Part shown: piece after piece, positions 1 through 8,852 of the stretch
How the letters are laid out: every line of letters begins with the position of its first letter
Position numbering within the stretch: position 1 is the first letter of the stretch
Source of the DNA: Streptomyces sp. SUK 48
GTDB taxonomy: Bacteria > Actinomycetota > Actinomycetes > Streptomycetales > Streptomycetaceae
Direction of reading: 5' to 3'
Assembly (NCBI RefSeq): GCF_009650765.1
Contig: NZ_CP045740.1
Location: 1,240,001 to 1,304,000, forward strand
Length of the DNA stretch: 64,000 bases
Position numbers and translations under genes: made by a program
Notes under the pieces: generated by a model
The model's database searches: none
What the model saw: the letters and a program-made list of their open reading frames with translations, nothing else
Told to the model about the DNA's origin: nothing

Positions 1-1343
1 AGGAACGTCTCCAGGGTGTGCAGCAGCATCGCCGCCGAGCCGCTGCCCGCCTTGTCCAGGGGGCCCAGGACGGTGCTGCTGTAGGCCGCGCGGACCTCGG
101 CCGGTATCCCGGTCAGCAGGGTGTCCACGCCGGCGAGGGCGGCCACGTCGGTCAGAGCGGAGGCGTCCGGCGCGGTGGTGCGGGCCGCGGCCAGGGCGTA
201 CGACGCCTGGACGAGTGCCGCCGCGAGGTCCCGCGGGGTGCCGGCGGAGGCGCTGGTCCCGCCGTGCAGCGGGGTGTCCGGCGCGCAGGCCGCGAGGTGC
301 GGCCACAGCTCGGTGACGGCGTCCTGTCCGTCGGCGGGGAGCACGGCGAAGGCGGTGCCCTCGGGGAGGCGCCCCACGGCGGCCGGTCCGCGGGCCGCGT
401 GCGCGACCGCCTCGGCGAGGGCGCCCCGCGCGTGGCCGGCGTCGCCCGGGCCGGTGTCCGCGACGACCACGCGGCAGGCGCCGTCGGTGGTCAGCCCGCA
501 GGAGCGCAGCGCCTCTTCCACGGTCGCGTGCTCGGCCGGACCCCGGGTGAGCAGCGCGCCGAGCGCGTCCGCGGCCCGGTGCCCGGCGGCCCGGCGGCGG
601 GCATCCGCCTGCCGGCAGCGGTCCAGCGTCTCCGTGATCTCGTGCAGCAGGCTCGGTGGTACGGCGTCGGCGTCGGGCAGATGCAGGTACCAGCGTTCGT
701 ACGGGGTGCGGGCGTCGGCGCCGACGGGCACGGTCGTCCCCGTGTCGCCCCCGGGCAGCGCGGCGGCCTCCCATACCGCGAGCGGGGTGGCGCCGGGTGT
801 GGTCGCCACGGTCCGGCCCGCCGCCGTGACGAGGTGGGCGGTGCTGCCGGCCAGGGGCGCGAAGGCCGTGGCGAGCACCTCCCGCGGGTCGGCGTCCTGG
901 GCGATCAGCCGGTCCAGCCGGGCCCGCAGATGCTCGGGCATGGCGTGGTGGCGGGACAACTCGCCCCACTGCCGCAGGTACACGGCCTCCGTGATCGTAC
1001 GGAACATGATCCGCGGGGGCACCGCCGCCACCGGCACGCCCTGGCTCGCGCACGCCTCGACCAGGGGGCCGGGCACCGCGCCGTGCATCTCCTCGCCCGC
1101 CAGCAGCAGTGCCACGTCCGCGTCCTTGAGCGCCCGCACGAACCGGGCCGCCGCCTCCCGTTCGTCCTCGGCGCGCCACCACACCAGCCCGCTGAGCACC
1201 ACCTCCCCCGGTCGCACGAAGCGGGCGGGGTCCTCCAGGTCGGTCACGGTCACCCCGCTGATCTCTCGCGCCAGCAGGGCGGGGGCCGCCCACAGCAGAC
1301 GCAGTCCGAGGGACTCGTCCCGCAGGAGGTGTTCGACGTGCAT
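1..1343 (-). CDS. PucR family transcriptional regulator (C-terminus cut by window edge)
   Basis: Cytoplasmic DNA-binding regulator of the PucR type, which commonly controls purine catabolism. The start is ATG at 1343 (MHVEHLLRDESLGLRLLWA), with AAGGAG about 9 nt upstream. The first ~120 residues match the PucR N-terminal domain (AREISGVTVTDLEDPARFVRPGEVVLSG-type opening read in two parts, then VLSGLVWW). A GGDEF-like middle region follows. The helix-turn-helix expected at the C-terminus would lie beyond position 1, so it cannot be seen. The gene is divergent from the xanthine-dehydrogenase-type operon starting at 1555. The 211-bp gap probably holds both promoters and the PucR operator, which fits local control of purine oxidation. 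Family call is firm; the effector is inferred. Confidence 0.85.
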   Translation of the reverse strand, partial: MHVEHLLRDESLGLRLLWAAPALLAREISGVTVTDLEDPARFVRPGEVVLSGLVWWRAEDEREAAARFVRALKDADVALLLAGEEMHGAVPGPLVEACASQGVPVAAVPPRIMFRTITEAVYLRQWGELSRHHAMPEHLRARLDRLIAQDADPREVLATAFAPLAGSTAHLVTAAGRTVATTPGATPLAVWEAAALPGGDTGTTVPVGADARTPYERWYLHLPDADAVPPSLLHEITETLDRCRQADARRRAAGHRAADALGALLTRGPAEHATVEEALRSCGLTTDGACRVVVADTGPGDAGHARGALAEAVAHAARGPAAVGRLPEGTAFAVLPADGQDAVTELWPHLAACAPDTPLHGGTSASAGTPRDLAAALVQASYALAAARTTAPDASALTDVAALAGVDTLLTGIPAEVRAAYSSTVLGPLDKAGSGSAAMLLHTLETF

Positions 1344-1554
1344 GAGGTACGGCTCCTTGTGCGTCCGCCGCACGGCGGGCCCGGCACGGGGGATCTCACA
1401 TTCACCAGGTGGATGCGGTTCGGGCCATCGTAAATGCCAAGGCAAAGCCGGGATACACCTCTTGGATGATCCACCAGGATCCGGTGCCGGGACGCCGGTG
1501 TTTCCGTACGGCGAACCAATCGTCCGGCGCCGCTCCGGGCTGTTCACTTCGGTC

Positions 1555-2379
1555 ATGGACCTGAACACAGTGGTGGAGGTACGGGACGCCCGGCGCCCTG
1601 CGCCCTGGCGGCCGGGCGATGCCTGGCTGGGCGGCGGCACCTACCTGTTCTCCGAGCCGCAGCCGCGCCTGCGCCGCCTGGTGGACCTCGGCAGGACCGG
1701 GTGGACACCGGTGGAGCTCCGGCCGGACGGCTCCCTGGAGATCGCCGCCACCTGCACCATCGCCCGCCTGTCGCGCTTCGCGAAGGGACTCGGCACCGAA
1801 GCGGCGCCGCTGTTCGAGCAGTGCTGCCGGGCGTTCCTGGCCTCCTTCAAGATCTGGAACATGGCCACCGTGGGCGGCAATCTCTGCAACGCCCTCCCGG
1901 CGGGCCCGATGATCTCCCTCACCGCCGCCCTGGACGGGGAGTGCCTGCTGATCTCGCAGGACGGAGCACGGCGCCACAGGCGGGTCGCCGACTTCGTCAC
2001 CGGCGCCGGACGCAAGGAACTCGCCGAGGGCGAGCTGCTGCGGTCCGTCACCCTGCCGGCCCGCGCCCTGGCGTGCCGTACGGCGTTCCGGCAGGCGTCG
2101 CTGTACGGGCTGGGCCGTTCCGGGGTGCTGGTCATCGGCGCGCTCGATCCGGTGGACGGCTCCCTGGCGGTCACGGTGACCGCCGCCACGGTCCGGCCGG
2201 TGCGGCTGTGGTTCCCGCTGCCGCCGACGGCCGAGGCGCTGCGGGCGGCCATCGGCTCGTCCGTCGCCGGCGACGAGTGGTTCGACGACATCCACGGGCT
2301 GCCCGCGTGGCGGCGGCACATGACGTACCGGTACGCGGAGGAGATCCGCCGGGAACTCGAAGGAGGCGCGCCGCGATGA
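1555..2379 (+). CDS. FAD-binding subunit of xanthine dehydrogenase family
   Basis: A 274-residue electron-transfer subunit of a molybdenum hydroxylase. It carries FAD and passes electrons from the Mo/FeS subunit to NAD or another acceptor in the cytoplasm. The start ATG (MDLNTVVEV) gives the expected N-terminal FAD-PCMH fold. FAD-contact segments are [11 protein letters not shown] near residue 22 and the [14 protein letters not shown] loop near residue 105. The C-terminal third matches the CO-dehydrogenase flavoprotein C-terminal domain. Its stop overlaps the next start (ATGA), so the two are translationally coupled. PucR next door favours a purine substrate such as hypoxanthine or xanthine, but substrate cannot be proved from sequence. 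Confidence 0.88.
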   Translation: MDLNTVVEVRDARRPAPWRPGDAWLGGGTYLFSEPQPRLRRLVDLGRTGWTPVELRPDGSLEIAATCTIARLSRFAKGLGTEAAPLFEQCCRAFLASFKIWNMATVGGNLCNALPAGPMISLTAALDGECLLISQDGARRHRRVADFVTGAGRKELAEGELLRSVTLPARALACRTAFRQASLYGLGRSGVLVIGALDPVDGSLAVTVTAATVRPVRLWFPLPPTAEALRAAIGSSVAGDEWFDDIHGLPAWRRHMTYRYAEEIRRELEGGAPR

Positions 2380-5114
2380 GGATCGAGGTCAACGGAAGGG
2401 CCCACGAGGAGGAGCCCCGGCCGGGCCAGTGTCTGCGCACCTATCTGCGCGAGCGCGGCTGGTTCGGCGTGAAGAAGGGCTGCGACGCGGGCGACTGCGG
2501 CGCCTGCACGGTGCACGTCGACGGCGAGCCGGTCCACAGCTGTCTGTACCCGGCCGTCCGGGCCGACGGCCGGGAGGTCACCACCGTCGAGGGCCTGGCC
2601 TCGCCCGACGGCGAACTCCACCCCGTCCAGCGGAAGTTCCTCGACGCCCAGGGCTTCCAGTGCGGTTTCTGCACGGCCGGTTTCCTGATGACGACGGCGG
2701 CCCTCGACGACGAGCAACTGACGGATCTCCCCCGGGCGTTCAAGGGCAATCTGTGCCGCTGCACCGGCTATCGGGCCATCGAGGACGCGGTGCGCGGCGT
2801 CCGTCATGTGGAGGCGCCCGGCGCCGGCGAGTCGGTCGGCCGCAGCCTCCCCGCTCCGGCCGGTCCCCAGGTCGTCACGGGCACCGCCCGCTACACGTTC
2901 GACCTCGATGTGCCCGGACTGCTGCACATGAAGCTGCTGCGCTCTCCGCACGCCCACGCCCGCGTCACCGCGATCGACACCTCGGCGGCCCTGCGCGTGC
3001 CCGGCGTGCATGCCGTCCTCACCCATCTCGACGCCCCGGAACGGCACTTCTCCACCGCCCGCCACGAGCACCCGGAGGAGGATCCGGACGACACCCGCGT
3101 CCTCGACGACACGGTCCGCCACGTCGGGCAGCGGGTGGCGGCCGTGGTCGCGGACAGCGAGGCCGCGGCCGAGGAGGGCTGCCGTCGCGTCGAGGTGTCG
3201 TACGACGTCCTGCCCGCCGTGTTCGACCCGGAGGAGGCCATGCGGCCGGGCGCGCCCGTCGTGCACGACAAGGACGCCGCCACCGCCCGCATTTCCCGCC
3301 CGCGCGAGAACGTCGTGGGCGAGGCGCACGGTGAGATCGGCGATGTGGAAGCGGGTTTCGCGCGGGCCGACGCCGTGTACGAGGGCACGTACCGCACGCA
3401 GCGGGTGCAGCACGCCAGCCTGGAGACGCACGGCGCGGTGGCCTGGCTGGACGAGGAGGACCGGCTCGTCGTCCGCTCCAGCACCCAGACGCCCTTCCTC
3501 ACCCGCCGCGCGCTGTGCGCCCTCTACGACCTGCCGCAGGACAAGGTCCGGGTGCTGGCGGGCCGGGTGGGCGGCGGGTTCGGCGGCAAGCAGGAGATGC
3601 TCGTCGAGGACATCGTGGCGCTGGCCGTGCTGCGGCTGCGGCGGCCCGTGAAGCTGGAGTACACCCGGGCCGAACAGTTCTACGGCGCCACCACCCGGCA
3701 CCCCTTCACCATCGGGGTGAAGGCCGGCGCGCTGCGGGACGGCACGCTGACCGCGCTCAGGCTGCGGGTGGTCGCCAACACCGGCGCGTACGGCAACCAC
3801 GGGCCCGCGGTGATGTTCCACAGCATCGGCGAGTCGACCGCCGTCTACCGGGCCCCGCACAAGAAGGTCGACGCCTTCTCCGTCTACACCCACACCGTGC
3901 CGGCCGGCGCGTTCCGGGGCTACGGCCTCGGGCAGGTGCTGTTCGCCGTCGAGTCCGCGCTCGACGAACTCGCCCGCCGACTCGGCCTGGACCCGCTGGA
4001 GTTCAAGGCGCAAAACATCATCGGTCCGGGCGAGGCGATGCTCACCCCCGGCGGTCACGAGGAGGATCTGCACATCGCCAGCTACGGCCTGGACCAGTGC
4101 CTGGCCATCGTGCGCCGCGCCCAGGCGGAACCCGGCGGCGAGCCGGCCCCCGAGGGCTGGCTGGTCGGCGAGGGCAGCGCCCTGGCCATGATCGCGACGG
4201 GGCCGCCCGGCGGTCACCTCGCCGACGCGAGGGCGGCCCTGCTTCCCGACGGCGGCTTCGAGCTGGCCGTCGGTACCGCGGAGTTCGGCAACGGCACCAC
4301 CACCGTGCACCGGCAGATCGCGGCGGGCGAACTCGGCACCACTGTCGACCGGATCACCGTCCGCCAGTCCGACACGGACGTCGTGCGCCATGACACCGGC
4401 GCGTTCGCCTCCACCGGCGTGGTGGTGGCGGGCAAGGCCACCCTGCGCGCCTGCCGCGCCCTGGCCGACCTGCTGCTCGACCTCGCCGCCGCCCAGCTGC
4501 GCGTCCCGCGCGCCGACTGCGCGCTCGCCGAGGAGGCCGTCGTCCACCCGGGCGGGCGGCTGACCCTCAAGGAGCTGTACGCCGCCGCCCACGCGGTCGG
4601 CGTCTCCTGCGTCGCCGACGGGCACTTCGGCGGCACCCCGCGCTCGGTCGCGTTCAACGCCCAGTGGTTCCGGCTCGCCGTCGATCCCGGCACCGGGGAG
4701 ATCCGCGTCCTGCGCAGCGTGCACGCCGCCGACGCCGGCAAGGTCATGAACCCCATGCAGTGCCGCGGCCAGGTCGAAGGGGGCATCGCCCAGGCACTCG
4801 GCGCGACCCTCTTCGAGCACGTCCGCATCGGCGAGCGCGGGGAGGTCGAGACCGCGGCCTTCCGCCGCTACCGCCTCCCCCAGTACGCCGACGTCCCGCG
4901 CACCGAGGTCCACTTCATGGAGACCACCGACGCCATCGGCCCGCTCGGCGCCAAGTCGATGAGCGAAAGCCCCTTCAACCCCGTCGCCCCCGCCTTCGCC
5001 AACGCCCTGCGCGACGCGACCGGCGTCCGCTTCACCGAACTGCCCCTCACCCGCGACCGGGTGTGGATGGCGCTGCGAGATCACGCGGTGAGCGGTTCCA
5101 CCGGAGACTTTTGA
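2376..5114 (+). CDS. xanthine dehydrogenase-type fused 2Fe-2S and molybdopterin subunit
   Basis: A 912-residue cytoplasmic oxidase/dehydrogenase subunit in which the small iron-sulfur subunit is fused in front of the molybdopterin subunit. The first cluster motif is [12 protein letters not shown] with a further Cys in VHSC (residues ~35-60). The second is CGFCTAGF plus CRCTGY (~95-140). The Mo part starts near residue 160 and shows [22 protein letters not shown] and, near the C-terminus, [15 protein letters not shown], where the Glu sits at the usual catalytic position. The more familiar bacterial form has GAKGxGE there, so SMSE is a variant. The start overlaps the FAD gene stop by 4 nt. With PucR beside it, purine oxidation is the best guess. 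Confidence 0.85.
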   Translation: MRIEVNGRAHEEEPRPGQCLRTYLRERGWFGVKKGCDAGDCGACTVHVDGEPVHSCLYPAVRADGREVTTVEGLASPDGELHPVQRKFLDAQGFQCGFCTAGFLMTTAALDDEQLTDLPRAFKGNLCRCTGYRAIEDAVRGVRHVEAPGAGESVGRSLPAPAGPQVVTGTARYTFDLDVPGLLHMKLLRSPHAHARVTAIDTSAALRVPGVHAVLTHLDAPERHFSTARHEHPEEDPDDTRVLDDTVRHVGQRVAAVVADSEAAAEEGCRRVEVSYDVLPAVFDPEEAMRPGAPVVHDKDAATARISRPRENVVGEAHGEIGDVEAGFARADAVYEGTYRTQRVQHASLETHGAVAWLDEEDRLVVRSSTQTPFLTRRALCALYDLPQDKVRVLAGRVGGGFGGKQEMLVEDIVALAVLRLRRPVKLEYTRAEQFYGATTRHPFTIGVKAGALRDGTLTALRLRVVANTGAYGNHGPAVMFHSIGESTAVYRAPHKKVDAFSVYTHTVPAGAFRGYGLGQVLFAVESALDELARRLGLDPLEFKAQNIIGPGEAMLTPGGHEEDLHIASYGLDQCLAIVRRAQAEPGGEPAPEGWLVGEGSALAMIATGPPGGHLADARAALLPDGGFELAVGTAEFGNGTTTVHRQIAAGELGTTVDRITVRQSDTDVVRHDTGAFASTGVVVAGKATLRACRALADLLLDLAAAQLRVPRADCALAEEAVVHPGGRLTLKELYAAAHAVGVSCVADGHFGGTPRSVAFNAQWFRLAVDPGTGEIRVLRSVHAADAGKVMNPMQCRGQVEGGIAQALGATLFEHVRIGERGEVETAAFRRYRLPQYADVPRTEVHFMETTDAIGPLGAKSMSESPFNPVAPAFANALRDATGVRFTELPLTRDRVWMALRDHAVSGSTGDF

Positions 5115-5187
5115 CAATCTTGAGCCAACCATTGCGCGATGCCAGGGCTCTGACGTGACGCACGCCGCGATCGACAGGAGACCTGGC

Positions 5188-6504
5188 ATGAAAGCTCGTA
5201 CGGCGACCGGCCGTCGGCCTCCATCCGCCTGCGCGGGCTCTCTGTCCGGCTGGGCGACGGCGGCGGCCTTGCTCCTGGCGCTGACGACGGCCTGCGCGGG
5301 CCCCGCGCCGGGGGACCGCGCCGCCGCGGCCGCGAGACCGGGGGCGGCCGGAGCGGGTGACCGGCTGTTCCCCCAGCTCGGCAACGGCGGCTACGACGTG
5401 GCGCATTACGGGCTGACCTTGGATTACGTCCCGGAGACCAACCACCTCAGGGGCACGGCGGTCATCACCGCGCGGGCCACCCAGGACCTGAGCCGCTTCG
5501 ACCTCGACCTGTCGGGGCTGCGGGTGCGCGCCGCCACGGTACAGGGGGCGTCCGCCCAAGTCGCCCGTTCGGGAGACGAATTGCTGGTGACGCCCGCGAA
5601 GCCGGTGCGCGACGGCGAGGTCTTCAGGACCGTCGTCGCCTACGACGGCACCCCGCGCACGATCAAGGGCGAGGACGGCGGCCTCGAAGGGTGGATCGAG
5701 ACCGACGACGGCTCGACCGCCCTGGGCCAGCCGACCGGCTCCATGACCTGGTTCCCGGGCAACCATCACCCCTCGGACAAGGCCACGTACGACATCACGG
5801 TCACCGTCCCCAGGGACGCGGACGGCGACTTCTACGACGTCGTGAGCAACGGCGAGCTGATCAGGCAGGAGGCCGAGGGCGACACGATGACCCGGCACTG
5901 GCGCACCGAGGAGCCCATGGCCAGCTACCTCGCCCACGTCTCCGTCGGCTACTTCGAGACCCATAAGGGCTGGACCCACGACCACGTGCCCGTCTACGTC
6001 GCCGTCGACCCCGACGAGTCGCGGGACGCCACCGCCGTCGCGGACCTGGTACCCGAGATCGTCGACTGGGCGGGCGATCGTTTCGGCCCCTACCCCTTCT
6101 CTTCGACCGGTGCCGTCGTCGACCACCTGCCCGGGCTCGACCACGCCCTGGAGACCCGGAAGCGGGGCGGCAGGAGCACCGGCGAGATCTTCGAGAGCTT
6201 CTACGACGGAACGGACGCCGAGAGCGAGGGCATCTGGGCCTTCCCGCCCGCCGCTCCGCCCAGCGCGGGACGGGTGTCCGACCCGCCCGTCCACGGACGC
6301 GGCGCCATGGTCGTGCACACGGTGCGCGAGGCCGTCGGCGACGAGACCTTCTTCGGCATCCTCCGTACCTGGACACGCCGGCACCGGCACGGCAACGCCG
6401 ACACCCGGCAGTTCGTCGCCCTGTGCGAGAACGAGTCCGGGAAAGACCTGACGGGACTCTTCGACACCTGGCTGTTCGGCGAGCGGAAGCCGTCTCGGAT
6501 GTGA
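5188..6504 (+). CDS. M1-family metallopeptidase homologue lacking the zinc-binding active site
   Basis: A 438-residue probable lipoprotein. The start at 5188 follows ACAGGAG and gives a signal peptide ending in LALTTAC, a near-lipobox; an upstream in-frame GTG (5155) has no such RBS. Residues 60-320 match the N-terminal beta domain of M1 aminopeptidases (NGGYDVAHYGLTLDYVPETN, WFPGNHHPSDKATYDITV). After LDHALETRKRGG the protein jumps directly to STGEIFESFYDGTDAESEG. M1 enzymes normally have HExxH, an 18-residue linker and a second Glu between these points. The reading frame is intact, so this is an in-frame loss of the catalytic centre. It is probably a binding or decoy protein, or an early pseudogene. 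A TTGACA box at 5112-5117 could be its -35. Confidence 0.8.
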   Translation: MKARTATGRRPPSACAGSLSGWATAAALLLALTTACAGPAPGDRAAAAARPGAAGAGDRLFPQLGNGGYDVAHYGLTLDYVPETNHLRGTAVITARATQDLSRFDLDLSGLRVRAATVQGASAQVARSGDELLVTPAKPVRDGEVFRTVVAYDGTPRTIKGEDGGLEGWIETDDGSTALGQPTGSMTWFPGNHHPSDKATYDITVTVPRDADGDFYDVVSNGELIRQEAEGDTMTRHWRTEEPMASYLAHVSVGYFETHKGWTHDHVPVYVAVDPDESRDATAVADLVPEIVDWAGDRFGPYPFSSTGAVVDHLPGLDHALETRKRGGRSTGEIFESFYDGTDAESEGIWAFPPAAPPSAGRVSDPPVHGRGAMVVHTVREAVGDETFFGILRTWTRRHRHGNADTRQFVALCENESGKDLTGLFDTWLFGERKPSRM

Positions 6505-6518
6505 CGGGAGCGGCGCGC

Positions 6519-6548
6519 GGCCCCGTCGGGGCGGGTCCCGACGGGGCC
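6519..6548. terminator. hairpin terminator between convergent genes
   Basis: A 12-bp perfect stem (GGCCCCGTCGGG / CCCGACGGGGCC) with a 6-nt loop and a short T run. It sits in the 47-bp gap between the M1-like gene and the convergent oxidase gene and could serve both. Confidence 0.75.
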
Positions 6549-6551
6549 GTT

Positions 6552-7499
6552 TCAGTCGGTGCTGTCCGGCTGGGCGAGGGCTTGGAAGAGGTCCCACCGC
6601 ACGCGTGGGCGGGCGAGGCCGCGGGCGTGCAGGTAGCGGGAGGTCGAGCGGCGGGCCGTACTCAGGGTGCGGAAGGCGTCCCGGGGGCCGCCCGAGCCGG
6701 CCGGTTCCACCACTCGTTCGGGGACCAGTGTCCACTCGTCCCCGCGGGACACGAGTTCTCCGCGGATCAGCGCGTTGTGCATGCCGTTGAGCAGTTCGTC
6801 GTGCCGGTGCACCAGCAGACTGGCCCGTCCCGGCACGGCGCCCTCCAGTGCCGTCGCGGGGATGCCGAAGCCGTCGGCCGTGACGCGGGGCCGTACCCGT
6901 GCCAGCAGCGGTGCACGGCTCGCGTCCCGCGCGCCGAGGACGGCGCTCGGGTAGCGGGCGACGAGGTCGGCCCCCGGGATGTCCGCCGGTGCGGCCGGGC
7001 CGGCTCCGGCGGACCGGTCCCCGTGGGGGCCCGTGTCCACGGCGTGGGCGAGCGGCGGCCGTACCTCGACGTGATCGGGCGTGACGGTGATGAAGAACCG
7101 CAGGTAGTACCAGTCCATGAACCACCGGGCCGGTCTGCGCACGAACGCCCGGGAGTGCGGCTGGCGCCGGAACATGGTGCGCCAGTACTCGACCGCCTCG
7201 TCGGGTCCGGTGTGGATCTCCTCCGGGCAGTGGGCCGTGCCGCTGACGAAGACCTGGGGCGCCTCGGGGGCACCGCTTCCGGTCGGGTCGGAGAAGAGGA
7301 GGGCCACCCGTCCGTCACGGCGTACGTTCAGCGCCTTCTGCGCGAAGGCGAGACTGGTGGTGATCAGGAAGGTTCCGTCCGGGTTGCGCGAGGCGGCCGT
7401 CGGCCAGGTCAGCGGCGTGCCACCGGAACCGAGGGTGGTGAACTCGCAGGTGCGGTAGGCGTCGATGGCGGTACCGAGCGCGGCGTCGATCGGGTGCAT
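6552..7499 (-). CDS. pyridoxamine 5'-phosphate oxidase-like flavin protein
   Basis: A 315-residue cytoplasmic protein of the PPOX/split-beta-barrel type. The FMN- or F420-type barrel occupies residues ~10-110 (CEFTTLGSGGTPLTWP, GTFLITTSLAFAQKALNVRRDG, VALLFSDPTG). The C-terminal half (RPRVTADGFGIPA onward) is conserved among Streptomyces relatives but has no named domain I recognise. The ATG at 7499 was chosen because homology starts there; the frame continues further upstream without a start or RBS of better quality. It lies 86 bp downstream of the hemerythrin gene on the same strand, so the two may form a redox-related operon. Cofactor and substrate are unknown. Confidence 0.75.
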   Translation of the reverse strand: MHPIDAALGTAIDAYRTCEFTTLGSGGTPLTWPTAASRNPDGTFLITTSLAFAQKALNVRRDGRVALLFSDPTGSGAPEAPQVFVSGTAHCPEEIHTGPDEAVEYWRTMFRRQPHSRAFVRRPARWFMDWYYLRFFITVTPDHVEVRPPLAHAVDTGPHGDRSAGAGPAAPADIPGADLVARYPSAVLGARDASRAPLLARVRPRVTADGFGIPATALEGAVPGRASLLVHRHDELLNGMHNALIRGELVSRGDEWTLVPERVVEPAGSGGPRDAFRTLSTARRSTSRYLHARGLARPRVRWDLFQALAQPDSTD

Positions 7500-7585
7500 G
7501 GTCCGGGACTCTCCGACAGGGGAACCGGCTCGGCCGCTGTGCGCGGGGGCCGGGGGGTGCAGGGGGTGCGAGGGCGCGGCCATGG

Positions 7586-8290
7586 TCAGTCGGTTCCCGG
7601 AGCCCCGCGCAGGGCGCGGCAACGCGCCGCGTACTGGCGTCGGCCGGCGAACCGCCACAACAGGCGGCCGGCGAGCGGCGCCCTGCCGAGGAACCATGCC
7701 CGCTCCTCGGCCGTGGCGTCCTCCAGGATCGCGCCCAGTGCCAGCAGTACCTTGTTCTTCGGCAGGGCCTCCAGGCCGCGCCGGCCCACCAAGTCCCATT
7801 CGGCGACGGTGAGATGGTCGGCCACCAGGGGGAGGACCAGGCGCTCCTCGTCGTCCAGGTGCTCGGTCAGCGCGTCGCGGTGCTCGTCGAGGAGATCGGC
7901 CAGGGTCCGTGCCGTCACCGGGGCCGCGTCGTCGCACCACGCGCCGAGCAGGCCGGGCAGGCGGGCCAACGTCGCGTCGATGACGGTGTGCTGACGTGTC
8001 ATGCGGTCCACCAACTCCTGCCGGGCGCCCGCACGGGTGCGCAGCAGCGGCCAGATCAACTCGTCCTCGATGTGGTGATGGTGGTGCAGGCCGTCCGCGT
8101 ACTCCCGCGCGTACTCCGCGATCGTCCGCGCCCGTGCGGTGTCACCGGCGGGCACGGCGCGCACCAGCCGGGGCAGAAGGGCGGACTCGCGCCGGAACAC
8201 CCGGTGGACGATGACCATTTCGTGCGTGTACGGCCGGTCCGGGACGACGGCGGGCATGGCGGGCCGGACAGGTGTGGTGCTGGGGGGCAA
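7586..8290 (-). CDS. hemerythrin HHE cation-binding domain protein
   Basis: A 234-residue cytoplasmic four-helix protein likely to bind a di-iron centre and sense or store O2/NO. Metal ligands are visible in THEMVIVHRVFRRE (residues ~23-36), LHHHHHIEDELIWP (~68-81), QHTVID and HLDDEERLVLP. The C-terminal 60 residues (LPKNKVLLALGAILEDAT) are typical of the Streptomyces family. I chose the TTG at 8290 because GGAGAAAAGCC precedes it at good spacing. The ATG at 8257 (MPAVVPDRPYTHEM) is the alternative but lacks a clear RBS. It heads a probable two-gene unit with the PPOX-like gene. Confidence 0.82.
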   Translation of the reverse strand: MPPSTTPVRPAMPAVVPDRPYTHEMVIVHRVFRRESALLPRLVRAVPAGDTARARTIAEYAREYADGLHHHHHIEDELIWPLLRTRAGARQELVDRMTRQHTVIDATLARLPGLLGAWCDDAAPVTARTLADLLDEHRDALTEHLDDEERLVLPLVADHLTVAEWDLVGRRGLEALPKNKVLLALGAILEDATAEERAWFLGRAPLAGRLLWRFAGRRQYAARCRALRGAPGTD

Positions 8291-8593
8291 GGCTTTTCTC
8301 CAAGCGGGAGGAGCAGTTCCCGCACAGCGTCGCAAGGCGCGCTCTACGCCCGTTCTACCCCCGCTCTACGGCCGTTCGACGGCTGTTCCGCGCCCGTTCC
8401 GCGCCCGCCCGGCGGTGCGTCGACGGCCCGTGTCCCACCCGAACTCCCGTGCCAGGAGGCGAGGTCACGGACCGTAGAATCGGCGTCGATCGCACATAGA
8501 TCGGGTGCCGCGACCCTGGGCTCGCCACCACCAACCAGCTCAACCGGCGCGTGTCCGCGCCGGCTGCCGTCCATGAGGGGGATCGGGCCACCG
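8291..8593. other. intergenic region without a supported gene
   Basis: These 303 bases hold the promoters for the hemerythrin gene (leftward) and the small ORF at 8594 (rightward). Between 8340 and 8420 there is a run of imperfect short repeats around the core CTACGGCCGTTC / TTCCGCGCCCG. I see no RNA gene or conserved ORF. Confidence 0.4.
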
Positions 8594-8770
8594 ATGGCCA
8601 GACGCAAGCAATTCCGCAACACCAGAATCCGCACAGCCGTGGCCGTGACGCTGTTGGGCGTCGCCGTGCTGCTCGTGGCGGTCCGCATCACATCCCCGTC
8701 GCCCGCCGCGGTGCGCGCGAACAGCTGGGTGATCTGGAACAGCATGGGGACGGGTTACAACCCCTCTTGA
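8594..8770 (+). CDS. small single-pass membrane peptide, hypothetical
   Basis: A 58-residue ORF that I cannot assign to a family. It begins MARRKQFRNTRIRTAVAV, a basic N-terminus. One hydrophobic segment follows (VAVTLLGVAVLLVAV, residues ~15-30), then a short polar tail with WVIWNSMGTGYNPS. GAGGGG lies upstream at a rather long spacing of ~12 nt. The positive-inside pattern suggests an anchored peptide with its C-terminus outside. It is isolated between the hemerythrin promoter region and the AfsR-like gene end. It could be a spurious ORF. Confidence 0.4.
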   Translation: MARRKQFRNTRIRTAVAVTLLGVAVLLVAVRITSPSPAAVRANSWVIWNSMGTGYNPS

Positions 8771-8781
8771 TACGACCCTTC

Positions 8782-8809
8782 TTGACCGGCCTCTCTTGAC
8801 CGGCCTCTC
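8782..8809. repeat. 14-bp tandem duplication
   Basis: TTGACCGGCCTCTC is present twice in direct succession, followed by a partial third copy (TTGATCCGCG). It lies in the gap downstream of the small ORF and the AfsR-like gene. Function unknown. Confidence 0.7.
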
Positions 8810-8852
8810 TTGATCCGCGCTCCGCGGACGCCGTGCCGGCCCCCGACCGATG

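Noticed and set aside
1641..5384. 1247-residue minus-strand frame
   Set aside because: Shadow of the xanthine-dehydrogenase operon; no family motifs, composition typical of antisense GC-rich DNA.
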